Source: Hyperoodon ampullatus
Taxonomy: Eukaryota; Chordata; Mammalia; Artiodactyla; Ziphiidae
Reading direction: 5' to 3'
Assembly (NCBI GenBank): GCA_949752795.1
Contig: CATKHW010000061.1
Coordinates: 2,604,001-2,668,000, forward strand
Length of the DNA: 64,000 nucleotides
Part shown: piece after piece, positions 23,844 to 36,008 of the stretch
Position numbering within the stretch: the stretch's first letter is position 1
Layout: each line of letters begins with the position of its first letter
Made by a program: the position numbers and the translations under genes
The notes under the pieces: model-generated
Databases searched by the model: none
Told to the model about the DNA's origin: nothing
What the model saw: the letters and a program-made list of their open reading frames with translations, nothing else

Positions 23844-25581
23844 ATAAGATATCACTTATGAAGATCCTGTAAACATGGCTACAGTTGAACTGAGTTAGGA
23901 AAGAGAACAGTGTCTCTCATTTAGAAAAGACTCTTTTGCCTGCTTAAGGAGGAAGGAGAGGTGGGGTGATGCATAAAACCAGAGTTTGATATAAGCACAG
24001 GTACCGTTCCAAAAACCAACTATGGAATAGACAAGACCTACACCTTCCTCAGTGAAAGGGACTCAAAACCCTATATTTCCCGCAGAGGAATATATCTAAA
24101 TAGTAAGTATCTTAAAACCTATGTATTGATATGTCTCTGTAAGGGAATCAAAAGTTTCTAGACTGGCATAAACATGGCAGCGAGAATCAGCTCAAAACCA
24201 CTCTAAAAAGGAATTTCAAAAACAAAACAAAAAAACTGGGAATTTCTTTATAATTCCTTCAGGGTCTCTGATGAAACCTGGAATGACTCTATCTACAACG
24301 ACAGCTGGATGTGGCATAAGGCTGGACACTTGGGACTGAGAGGATTGGTGAGATAGGGTGAGCAAATTCCGATCCTTTAAAGCAATAATGCATGGCACCC
24401 ATTCCATGGGTCCCAACTCTCCAGGTTGAAGGGAATATTACTACAGTTATAACATGTACGGGAAACCTAGAGAACGGACACACTGTGAATATGAAAGGTT
24501 TCTAAAACTCAACGAATAGTCCCTCTCCTGGTGCTCCGGTTTGACTTTCCATCTGCTTTACTATCAACCTCCCAACTTGGAGAGACAGCCCCTTTAACCT
24601 CCTGGTTCGCACAGGTTGCCAAATTGTCAGAGGATGAAAGGGAATAGGGAGAACCAATGAGAGAGTAGCTGTTAGGCATTTGGATGGGCACATATCACTC
24701 TAACTTCCCGGCAGGAAGAAGAATTAACCAAAGTCTCAGCCCCCCACCGGGAACCAGCATAGGTCCTGAACCAAAATTTTGGACTTGCGGTCAGCTCACA
24801 AAAAACGAGTTGATAAATGGAGCTCAGGGGCACAGCAATTCACAAACTGGCCGAGTAATAAAGGACAACTATCGTCCAAAAATCTTTTGAGGGAAGGCAA
24901 CGAGGCGGACTTGAAAGCGAGGCAGAATAGCAGGAAACAGATTTCAAGAGGTACCTTGGAATCGCCTTTAAAGCACAGGAAGAGGGGCACAACTTCGACA
25001 ATGATGCACTTGGCCAAAAAGGGCGTATGCGTTTTCTCCTGAATATATTCAGGAGAAAACGCATACGCCCTTTTTGGCCAAACAAGCAAGCGGGCATGCA
25101 AATCTGCACTACAAAGAAGTATCACTTCCCACCGGTCAAAAGGGACATCCACAAAATGTGTAAAAACCAGAAAGGCAAGACAGGCCCTGGACAACAGGGA
25201 GCCTTGTTATGCTGATGGGCGGGATGTAAATTGCCAACTGCCTCTCTGGAGGACTGCATTGTGTTCCCTAAAACAAGTAAACTACAGAGCTACAGAGCCA
25301 AGGGCACTTCCAGTCTAGGGAATATACCTTGGGAAAACTGAAAATCAATAAGACAGAGCCACCCCAAAATTTAGGGCTGCACTGCTTACAAGGACCTCAA
25401 CTTGGGTACACCTTAAATATTCCAGGAAATATAAAAATGGTTCAAAAAATTGTGGTACTTACGAACGATGGAATATCCCTCAGCCATGAAATCAATGTCA
25501 TAAGACCAGTAGCAGCAAAATGGGTGGATTCAGGTACGATGATTCTAAGTGAAATAAGTCACACAGAAAAAGAAACTTATC
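23844..25581 (+). repeat. Satellite monomer M10 (1,738 bp)
   Basis: Paralogue of M14, sharing AATCAAAAGTTTCTAG, GGGAATTTCTTTATAATTCC and AATCTTTTGAGG. The palindrome is perfect over 72 bp (25,010-25,081) and fails only at the outermost pair. The boundary of the two four-monomer blocks falls at about 25,078. Confidence 0.95.
25010..25081. repeat. 72 bp perfect palindrome (M10)
   Basis: Fails only at the outermost pair because the right flank is CCAAACAAGC, the flank shared with M6 at the block boundary. Confidence 0.95.
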
Positions 25582-27317
25582 ATAAGATATCACTTATGAA
25601 GATCCTGTAAACATGGCTACACTTGAACTGAGTTAGGAAAGAGAACAGTGTCTCACATTTAGAAAACACTCTTTTGCTGCTTAAGGGGGAAGGAGAGGTG
25701 GGGTGATGCATAAAACCAGAGTTTGATATAAGCACAGGTACCGTTCCAAAAACCAACTATGGAATAGACAGGACCTACACCTTCCTCAGTGAAAGGGACT
25801 CAAAACCCCATATTTCCCGCAGAGGAATATATCTAACTAGTAAGAATCTTAAAACCTATGTATTGATATGTCTCTGTAAGGGAATCGAATGTTTCTAGTC
25901 TGGCATAAACATGGCAGCGAGAATCAGCTCAAACCCACTATAAAAAGGAATTTCAAAACAAAACAAAAAAACTGGGAAATTCTTTACAATTCCTTCAGCG
26001 TCTCTGATGAAACCTGGAATGACCCTCTCTACAATGACAGCTGGATGTGGCATAAGGAGGGACACTTGGGACTGAGACGATTGGTGAGATTGGGTGAGCA
26101 AATGCAGACCCTTTAAAGCACAAATGCCTGGCACCCATTCCATGGGTCCCAACTCTCCAGGTTGAAGGGAATATTACTACAGCTATAACATGTACGGGAA
26201 ACCTAGAGAACGGACACACTGTGAATACGAAAGGTTTCTAAAACTCAACGAATAGTCCCTCTCCTGGTGCTCCGGTTTGACTTTCCATCTGCTTTACTAT
26301 CAACCTCCCAAGTTGAAGAGGCAGCCCCTTTAACCTCCTGGTTCGCACACGTTTCCAAATTGGCAGAGGATGAATGGGAAGAGGCAGAACCAATGAGAGA
26401 GTAGCTGTTAGGCATTTGGACGGGCACATGTCACTCTAACTTCCCGGCAGGAAGAAGAATTAACCAAAGTCTCAGCCCCCCACCGGGAACCAGCATAGGT
26501 CTTGAACCAAAATGTTGGACTTGCGGTCAGGTCACCAAAAACGAGTTGAGAAATGGAGCTCAGGGGCACAGCAATTCACAAACTGGCCGAGTAATAAAGG
26601 ACAACTATCTTCCAAAAATCTGTTGAGGGAAGGCAACGAGGCGGACTTGAAAGCGAGGCAGAATAGCAGGAAACAGATTTCAAGAGGTACGTTGGATTCG
26701 CCTTTAAAGCATAGGAAGAGGGGCACAACTTCGACAATGATGCACTTGGCCAAAAAGGGCGTATGCGTTTTCTCCTGAATATATTCAGGAGAAAACGCAT
26801 ACGCCCTTTTTGGCCAAGCAAGCAAGCGGGCAATGCAAATCTGCACTACAAAGAAGTATCACTTCCCACCGGTCAAAAGGGACATCCACAAAATGTGTAA
26901 AAACCAGAAAGGCAAGACAGGCCCTGGAGAACAGGAAGCCTTGTTATGCTGATGGGTGGGATGTAAATTGCCAACTGCCTCTCTGGAGGAGTACATTGTG
27001 TTCCCTAAAACAAGTAAAGAACAGAGCTACAGAGCCAAGGGCACTTCCAGTCTAGGGAATATACCTTGGGAAAACTGAAAATCAATAAGAGAGAGCCACC
27101 CCAAAATTTAGGGCTGCACTGCTTACAAGGACCTCAACTTGGATACACCTTAAATATCCCAGGAAAAATAAAAATGGTTCAAAATTTGTGGTACTTACGT
27201 ACGATGGAATATCTCTCAGCCATGAAATCAATGTAATAAGACCAGTAGCAGCAAAATGGGTGGATTCAGGTACGATGATTCTAAGTGAAATAAGTCACAC
27301 AGAAAAAGAAACTTATC
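25582..27317 (+). repeat. Satellite monomer M11 (1,736 bp)
   Basis: Near-identical to M7. Private differences include CTTCAGCGTC near 25,996 and ACTCTTTTGCTGC (one base shorter) near 25,670. The palindrome at 26,745-26,818 is perfect. Confidence 0.95.
26745..26818. repeat. 74 bp perfect palindrome (M11)
   Basis: Perfect copy, like its paralogue in M7. Confidence 0.96.
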
Positions 27318-29054
27318 ATAAGATATCACTTATGAAGATCCTGTAAACATGGCTACACTTGAACTGAGTTAGGAAAGAGAACAGAGTCTCACATTTAGGA
27401 AACACTCTTATGCCTGCTTAAGGGGGAAGGAGAGGTGGGGTGATGCATAAAACCAGAGTTTGATATAAGCACAGGTACCGTTCCAAAAACCAACTATGGA
27501 ATAGACAAGACCTACACCTTCCTCAGTGAAAGGGACTCAAAACCCCATATTTCCCGCAGAGGAATATATCTAACTAGTAAGTATCTTAAAACCTATGTAT
27601 TGATATGTCTCTGTAAGGGAAACAAATGTTTCTAGACTGGCATAACCATGGCAGCGAGAATCAGCTCAATCCCACTATAAAAAGGAATTTCAAAACAAAA
27701 CAAAAAAACTGGGAAATTCTTTACAATTCCTTCAGGGTCTCTGATGAAACCTGGAATGACCCTATCTACAATGACAGCTGGATGTGGCATAAGGAGGGAC
27801 ACTTGGGACTGAGACGATTGGTGAGATTGGGTGAGCAAATGCAGACCCTTTAAAGCAATAATGCCTGGCACCCATTCCATGGGTCCCAACTCTCCAGGTT
27901 GAAGGGAATATTACTACAGCTATAACATGTACGGGAAACCTAGAGAATGGACACACTGTGAATACGAAAGGTTTTTAAAACTCAACGAATAGTCCCTCTC
28001 CTGGTGCTCCGGTTTGACTTTCTATCTGCTTTACTATCAACCTCCCAACTTGGAGAGACAGCCCCTTTAACCTCCTGGTTCGCACAGGTTGCCAATATGG
28101 CAGAGGATGAAAGGGAAGAGGGAGAACCAATGAGAGAGTAGCTGTTAGGCATTTGGACGGGCACATATCACTGTTATTTCCCGGCGGGAAGAAGAATTAA
28201 CCAAAGACTCAGCCCCCCACTGGGAACCAGCATAGGTCCTGAACCAAAATGTTGGACTTGCGGTCAGCTCACCAAAAACGAGTTGAAAAATGCAGCTCAG
28301 GGGCACAGCAATTCACAAACTGGCCGAGTAATAAAGGACAACTATCATCCAAAAATCTGTTGAGGGAAGGCAACGAGGCGGACTTGAAAGCGAGGCAGAA
28401 TAGCAGGAAACAGATTTCAAGAGGTACGTTGGAATCGCCTTTAAAGCACAGGAAGAGGGGCACAACTTCGACAATGATGCACTTGGCCAAAAAGTGCGTA
28501 TGCGTTTTCTCCTGAATATATTCAGGATCAAACGCATACGCCCTTTTTGGCCAAGCAAGCAAGCAGGCAATGCAAATCTGCACTACAAGAAGTATCACTT
28601 CCCACCGGTCAAAGGGGACATCCACAAAATGTGTTAAAACCAGAAACACAAGACAGGCCCTGGATTACAGGGAGACTTGTTATGCTGATGGGCGGGATGT
28701 AAATTGCCAACTGCCTCTCTGGAGGAGTGCATTGTGTTCCCTAAAACAAGTAAAGAACAGAGCTACAGAGCCAAGGGCACTTCCAGTCTAGGGAATATAC
28801 CTTGGGAATACTGAAAATCAATAAGACAGAGCCACCCCAAAATTTAGGGCTGCACTGCTTACAAGGACCTCAACTTGGGTACACCTTAAATATCCCAGGA
28901 AATAAAAAAATGGTTCAAAAAATTGTGGTACTTACGTACGATGGAATATCCCTCAGCCATGAAATCAATGTCATAAGACCAGTAGCAGCAAAATGGGTGG
29001 ATTCAGGTACGATGATTCTAAGTGAAATAAGTCACACAGAAAAAGAAACTTATC
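27318..29054 (+). repeat. Satellite monomer M12 (1,737 bp)
   Basis: Near-identical to M8. The palindrome at 28,482-28,555 keeps GGATCAAACGC on the right arm but has AAAAAGTGCG on the left (T at 28,495), at the position paired with the M8 right-arm change. Confidence 0.95.
28482..28555. repeat. Imperfect palindrome with mirrored left-arm change (M12)
   Basis: The left arm reads AAAAAGTGCG (T at 28,495). This is the same palindrome position as the M8 change but on the opposite arm. Both copies share GGATCAAACGC on the right arm. Confidence 0.95.
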
Positions 29055-30793
29055 ATAAGATATCACTTATGAAGTTCCTGTAAACATGGCTACCCTTGAA
29101 CTGAGTTAGGAAAGAGAACAGAGTCTCACATTTAGGAAACACTCTTATGCCTGCTTAAGGGGGAAGGAGAGGTGGGGTGATGCATAAAACCAGAGTTTGA
29201 TATAAGCACAGGTACCGTTCCAAAAACCAACTATGGAATAGACAAGACCTACACCTTCCTCAGTGAAAGGGACTCAAAACCCCATAGTTCCCGCAGAGGA
29301 ATATATCTGACTAGTAAGAATCTTAAAACCTATGTATTGATATGTCTCCGTAAGGGAATCAAGTGTGTCTAGACTGGCATAAACATAGCAGCGAGAATCA
29401 GCTCAAACCCACTATAAAAAGGAATTTCAAAAACAAAACAAAAAAACTGGGAAATTATTTACAATTCCTTCAGGGTCTCTGATGAAACCTGGAATGACCC
29501 TATCTACAATGACAGCTGGATGTGGCATAAGGAGGGACACTTGGGACTGAGAGGATTGGTGAGATTGGGTGAGCAAATGCAGACCCTTTAAAGCACAAAT
29601 GCCTGGCACCCATTCCATGGGTCCCAACTCTCCAGGTTGAAGGGAATATTACTACAGCTATTACATGTACGGGAAACCTAGAGAACGGACACACTGTGAA
29701 TACGAAAGGTTTCTAAAACTCAACGAATAGTCCCTCTCCTGGTGCTCCAGTTTGACTTTCCATCTGCTTTACTATCAACCTCCCAACTTGGAGAGACAGA
29801 CCGTTTAACCTCCTGGTTCGCACAGGTTGCCAATTTGGCAGAGGATGAAAGGGAAGAGGGAGAACCAATGAGAGAGTAGGTGTTAGGCATTTGGACGGGC
29901 ACATATCACTCTAACTTCCCGGCAGGAAGAAGAATTAACCAAAGTCTCAGCCCCCCACCGGGAACCAGCATAGGTCCTGAACCAAAATGTTGGACTTGTG
30001 GTCAGCTCACACAAAACGAGTTGAAAAATGGAGCTCAGGGGCACAGCAATTCACAAACTGGCCGAGTAATAAAGGACAACTATCATCCAAAAATCTGTTG
30101 AGGGAAGGCAACGAGGCGGACTTGAAAGCGAGGCAGAATACCAGGAAACAGATTTTAAGAGGTACCTTGGAATCGCCTTTAAAGCACAGGAAGAGGGGCA
30201 CAACTTCGACAATGATGCACTTGGCCAAAAAGGGCGTATGCGTTTTCTCCTGAAAATATTCAGGAGAAAACGCATACGCCCTTTTTGGCCAAGCAAGCAA
30301 GCGGGCAATGCAAATCTGCACTACAAAGAAGTATCACTTCCCACCAGTCAAAAGGGACATCCACAAAATGTGTAAAAACCAGAAAGGCAAGACAGGCCCT
30401 GGAGAACAGGGAGCCTTGTTATGCTGATGGGCGGGATGTAAATTGCCAACTGCCTCTCTGGAGGAGTGCATTGTGTTCCCTAAAACAAGTAAACAACAGA
30501 GGTACAGAGCCAAGGGCACTTCCAGTCTAGGGAATATACCTTGGGAAAACTGAAAATCAATAAGACAGAGCCACCCCAAAATTTAGGGCTGCACTGCTTA
30601 CAAGGACCTCAACTTGGGTACACATTAAATATCCCAGGAAATATAAAAATGGTTCAAAAAATTGTGGTACTTACGTACGATGGAATATCCCTCAGCCATG
30701 AAATCAATGTCATAAGACCAGTAGCAGCAAAATGGGTGGATTCAGGTACGATGATTCTAAGTGAAATAAGTCACACAGAAAAAGAAACTTATC
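29055..30793 (+). repeat. Satellite monomer M13 (1,739 bp)
   Basis: Near-identical to M9. The palindrome at 30,220-30,293 has one central change (CTGAAAATATTC for CTGAATATATTC). Confidence 0.95.
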
Positions 30794-32531
30794 ATAAGAT
30801 ATCACTTATGAAGATCCTGTAAACATGGCTACACTTGAACTGAGTTAGGAAAGAGAACAGTGTCTCACATTTAGAAAAGACTCTTTTGCCTGCTTAAGGG
30901 GGAAGGAGAGGTGGGGTGATGCATAAAACCAGAGTTTGATATAAGCACAGGTACCGTTCCAAAAACCAACTATGGAATAGACAAGACCTACACCTTCCTC
31001 AGTGAAAGGGACTCAAAACCCCATATTTCCCGCAGAGGAATATATCTAACTAGTAAGTATCTTAAAACCTATGTATTGATATGTCTCTGTAAGGGAATCA
31101 AAAGTTTCTAGACTGGCATAAACATGGCAGCGAGAATCAGCTCAAAACCACTCTAAAAAGGAATTTCAAAAACAAAACAAAAAACTGGGAATTTCTTTAT
31201 AATTCCTTCAGGGTCTCTGATGAAACCTGGAATGACTCTATCTACAACGACAGCTGGATGTGGCATAAGGCTGGACACTTGGGACTGAGACGATTGGTGA
31301 GATAGGGTGAGCAAATTCCGACCCTTTAAAGCAATAATGCATGGCACCCATTCCATGGGTCCCAACTCTCCAGGTTGAAGGGAATATTACTACAGTTATA
31401 ACATGTACGGGAAACCTAGAGAACGGAAACACTGTGAATATGAAAGGTTTCTAAAACTCAACGAATAGTCCCTCTCCTGGTGCTCCGGTTTGACTTTCCA
31501 TCTGCTTTATTATCAACCTCCCAACTTGGAGAGACAGCCCCTTTAACCTCCTGGTTCGCACAGGTTGCCAAATTGGCAGAGGATGAAAGGGAAGAGGGAG
31601 AACCAATGAGAGAGTAGCTGTTAGGCATTTGGACGGGCACATATCACTCTAACTTCCCGGCAGGAAGAAGAATTAACCAAAGTCTCAGCCCCCCACCGGG
31701 AACCAGCATAGGTCCTGAACCAAAATTTTGGACTTGCGGTCAGCTCACAAAAAACGAGTTGAAAAATGGAGCTCAGGGGCACAGCAATTCACAAACTGGC
31801 CGAGTAATAAAGGACAACTATCGTCCAAAAATCTTTTGAGGGAAGGCAACGAGGCGGACTTGAAAGCGAGGCAGAATAGCAGGAAACAGATTTCAAGAGG
31901 TATATTGGAATCGCCTTTAAAGTACAGGAAGAGGGGCACAACTTCGACAATGATGCACTTGGCCAAAAAGGGCGTATGCGTTTTCTCCTGAATATATTCA
32001 GGAGAAAACGCATACGCCCTTTTTGGCCAAGCAAGCAAGCGGGCAATGCAAATCTGCACTACAAAGAAGTATCACTTCCCACCGGTCAAAAGGGACATCC
32101 ACAAAATGTGTAAAAACCAGAAAGGCCAGACAGGCCTGGAAAAACATGGAGCCTTGTTATGCTGATGGGCGGGATGTAAATTGCCAACTGCCTCTCTGGA
32201 GGAGAGCTTTGTGTTCCCTAAAACAAGTAAAAAACAGAGCTACAGAGCCAAGGGCACATCCAGTCTAGGGAATATACCTTGGGAAAACTGAAAATCAATA
32301 AGACAGAGCCACCCCAAAATTTAGGGCTGCAATGCTAACAAGGACCTTAACTTGGGTACACCTTAAATATCACAGGAAATATAAAAATGGTTCAAAAAAT
32401 TTTGGTACTTACGTACGATGGAATATCCCTCAGCCATGAAATCAATGTCATAAGACCAGTAGCAGCAAAATGGGTGGATTCAGGTATGATGATTCTAAGT
32501 GAAATAAGTCACACAGAAAAAGAAACTTATC
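30794..32531 (+). repeat. Satellite monomer M14 (1,738 bp)
   Basis: Near-identical to M10 up to about 32,030, then unlike it: GGCCAGACAGGCCTGG, GGAGAGCTTTGTG and GCAATGCTAAC are private. The change marks the right edge of the second four-monomer block. The palindrome at 31,958-32,031 is perfect. Confidence 0.95.
31958..32031. repeat. 74 bp perfect palindrome (M14)
   Basis: Perfect copy. The second four-monomer block ends at its right arm. Confidence 0.96.
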
Positions 32532-34269
32532 ATAAGATATCACTTATGAAGTTCCTGTAAACATGGCTACACTTGAACTGAGTTAGGAAAGAGAACAGAG
32601 TCTCACATTTAGGAAACACTCTTATGCCTGCTTAAGGGGGAAGGAGAGGTGGGGTGATGCATAAAACCAGAGTTTGATATAAGCACATGTACCGTTCCAA
32701 AAACCAAGTATGGAATAGAGAAGACCTACACCTTCCTCAGTGAAAGGGACTGAAAACCCCATATTTCCCGCAGAGGAATATATCTGACTAGTAAGAATCT
32801 TAAAACCTATGTATTGATATGTCTCCATAAGGGAATCAAGTGTGTCTAGACTGGCATAAACATGGCAGCGAGAATCAGCTCAAACCCACTATAAAAAGGA
32901 ATTTCAAAAACAAAACAAAAAAACTGGGAAATTCTTTACAATTCCTTCAGGGTCAATGATGAAACCTGGAATGACCCTATCTACAACGACAGCTGGATGT
33001 GGCATAAGGCTGGACACGTGGGACTGAGAGGATTGGTGAGATTGGGTGAGCCAATGCAGACCTTTTAAAGCACAAATGCCTGGCACCCATTCCATGGGTC
33101 CCAACTCTCCAGGTTGAAGGGAATATTACTACAGATATAACATGTACGGGAAACCTAGAGAACAGACACATTGTGAATACGAAAGGTTTCTAAAATTCAA
33201 CGAATAGGCCCTCTCCTGGTGCTCCGGTTTGACTTTCCATCTGCTTTACTATCAACCTCCCAACTTGGAGAGACAGCCCCTTTAACCTCCTGGTTCGCAC
33301 AGGTTGCCAATTTGGCAGAGGATGAAAGGGAAGATGGAGATCCAATGAGAGAGTAGCTATTAGGCATTTGGACGGGCACATGTCACTGTAAGTTCCCGGC
33401 AGGAAGAAGAATTAACCAAAGTCTCAGCCACCCACCGGGAACAAGTATAGGTCCTGAACCAAAATTTTCGACTTGCGGTCAGCTCACCAAAAACGAGTTG
33501 AAAAATGGAGCTCAGGGGCACAGCAATTCACAAACTGGCCGAGTAATAAAGGACAAGTATCGTCCAAAAATCTGTTGAGGGAAGGCAACGAGGCGGACTT
33601 GAAAGCGAGGCAGAATAGCAGGAAACAGATTTCAAGAGGTACGTTGGAAACGCCTTAAAGCACAGGAAGAGGGGCACAACTTCGACAATGATGAACTTCG
33701 CCAAAAAGGGCGTATGCGTTTTCTCCTGAATATATTCAGGAGAAAACGCATACGCCCTTTTTGGCCAAGCAAGCAGGCGGGCAATGCAAATCTGCACTAC
33801 ATAGAAGTATCACTTCCCACCAGTCAAAAGGGACATCAACAAAATGTGTAAAAACCAGAAAGGCAAGACAGGACCTGGAGAACAGGGAGCCTTGTTATGC
33901 TGATGGGCGGGATGTAAATTGCCAACTGCCTCTCTGGAGGAGTGCATTGTGTTCCCTAAAACAAGTAAACAACAGAGCTACAGAGACAAGGGCACTTCCA
34001 GTCTAGAGAATATTCCTTGGGAAAACTGAAAATCAATATGTCAGAGCCACCCCAAAATTTAGGGCTGCACTGCTTACAAGGACCTCAACTTGGGTACACC
34101 TTAATTATCGCAGGAAATATAAAAATGGTTCAAAAAATTGTGGTACTTACGTACGATGGAATATCCCTCAGCCATGAAATCAATGTCATAAGACCAGTAG
34201 CAGCAAAATGGGTGGATTCAGGTACGATGATTCTAAGTTAAATAAGTCACAGAGAAAAAGAAACTTATG
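32532..34269 (+). repeat. Satellite monomer M15 (1,738 bp)
   Basis: The first part resembles M9/M13 (GAAGTTCCTGTAAACATGG, TTTAGGAAACACTC). It contains GTACGTTGGAAACGCCT at 33,639-33,655, the closest CENP-B-box-like match I noticed. The palindrome at 33,696-33,769 has one mismatch near the left end (CTTCGCC). Confidence 0.95.
33639..33655 (+). promoter_or_regulatory. Degenerate CENP-B-box-like motif (M15)
   Basis: GTACGTTGGAAACGCCT matches the known CENP-B box CTTCGTTGGAAACGGGA at 12 of 17 positions, including the contiguous CGTTGGAAACG, but lacks two of the essential G residues on the right and one T on the left. Most other monomers read GTACGTTGGAATCGCCT (11 of 17). Probably not a functional site. 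Confidence 0.2.
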
Positions 34270-36008
34270 ATAAGATATCACTTATGAAGATCCTGTAAAC
34301 ATGGCTACACTTGAACTGAGTTAGGAAAGAGAACAGTGTCTCACATTTAGAAAACACTCTTATGCCTGCTTAAGGGGGAAGGAGAGGTGGGGTGATGCAT
34401 AAAACCAGAGTTTGATATAAGCACAGGTAGCGTTCCAAAAACCAACTATCGAATAGAAAAGACCTACACCTTCCTCAGTGATAGGGACTCAAAACCCCAT
34501 ATTTCCCGCAGAGGAATATATCTGACTAGTAAGGATCTTAAAACCTATGTATTGATATGTCTCCGTAAGGGAATCAAGTGTGTCTAGACTGGCATAAACA
34601 TGGCAGCGAGAATCAGCTCAAACCCACTATAAAAACGAATTTCAAAAACAAACCAAAAAAACTGGGAAATTCTTTACAATTCCTTCAGGGTCTCTGATGA
34701 AACCTGGAATGACCCTATCTACAATGACAGCTGGATGTGGCATAAGGAGGGACACTTAGGACTGAGAGGATTGGTGAGATTGGGTGAGCAAATGCAGATG
34801 CTTTAAAGCAATAATATCTGGCATCCATTCCATGTGTCCCAACTCTCCAGGTTGAAGGGAATATTACTACAGCTATAACATGTACAGGAAACCTAGAGAA
34901 CGGACACACTGTGAATACGAAAGGTTTCTAAAACTCAACGAATAGTCCCTCTCCTGGTGCTCCGGTTTGACTTTCCATCTGCTTTACTATCAACCTCCCA
35001 ACTTGGAGAGACAGCCCCTTTAACCTCCTGGTTCGCACAGGTTTCCAATTTGGCAGAGGATGAAAGGGAAGAGGGAGAACCAATGAGAGAGTAGCTGTTA
35101 GGCATTTGGACGGGCACATATCACTCTAACTTCCCGGCAGGAAGAAGAATTAACCAAAGCCTCAGCCCCCCACCGGGAACCAGCATATGTCCTGAACCAA
35201 AATGTTAGACTTGCGGTCAGCTCACAAAAAACGAGTTGAAAAATGGAGCTCAGGGGCACAGCAATTCACAAAGTGGCCGAGTAATAAAGGACAACTATCG
35301 TCCAAAAATCTGTTGAGGGAAGGCAACGAGGCGGACTTGAAAGAGAGGTAGAATAGCAAGAGACAGATTTCAAGAGGTACGTTGGAATCGCCTTTAAAGC
35401 ACAGGAAGAGGGGCACAACTTCGACAATGATGCACTTGGCCAAAAAGGGCGTATGCATTTTCTCCTGAATATATTCAGGAAATAACACATACGCCCTTTT
35501 TGGCCAAGCAAGCAAGCGGGCAATGCAAATGTGCACTACAAAGAAGTATCACTTCCCACTGGTCAAAAGGGACATCCACAAAATGTGTAAAAACCAGAAA
35601 GGCAGGACAGGCCCTGGAGAACAGGGAGCCTTGTTATGCTGATGGGCGGGATGTAAATTGCCAACTGTCTCTCTGGAGGAGTACATTGTGTTCCCTAAAA
35701 CAAGTAAAGAAGAGAGCTACAGAGCCAAGGGCACTTCCAGTCTAGGGAATATACCTTGGGAAAACTGAAAATCAATAAGACAGAGCCAACCCAAAATTTA
35801 GGGCTGCACTGCTTACAAGGACCTTAATTTGGGTACACCTTAAATATCCCAGGAAATATAAAAATGGTTCAAAAAATTGTGGTACTTACGTACGATGGAA
35901 TATCCCTCAGCCATGAAATCAATGTCATAAGACCAGTAGCAGCAAAATGGGTGGATTCAGGTACGATGATTCTAAGTGAAATAAGTCACACAGAAAAAGA
36001 AACTTATC
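34270..36008 (+). repeat. Satellite monomer M16 (1,739 bp)
   Basis: Shares GGACACTTAGGACTGAGAGG, GCAGATGCTTTAAAGC and CATGTGTCCCAAC with M17, a local tandem duplication. The palindrome at 35,435-35,508 is damaged on both arms (GCATTTTCTCC; GGAAATAACACATAC). Confidence 0.95.

Larger units (their letters stand above)
18126..25077 (+). repeat. Four-monomer higher-order repeat, copy 1
   Basis: Block from the end of M6 into M10. Its features recur about 6,949-6,952 bp later with only scattered differences. Starting markers CCAAACAAGCAAGCGGGCATG and GGAGGACTGCATTG occur at 18,126/25,078 and about 18,295/25,250. Sequence left of 18,120 does not match the sequence left of 25,078, which fixes the boundary at the right arm of the palindrome. 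Confidence 0.9.
25078..32030 (+). repeat. Four-monomer higher-order repeat, copy 2
   Basis: Second copy of the block, M10 end to M14. The offset to copy 1 shifts from 6,952 to 6,949 through single-base indels. The right boundary again falls at the palindrome (about 32,030), after which M14 has private sequence. Confidence 0.9.
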
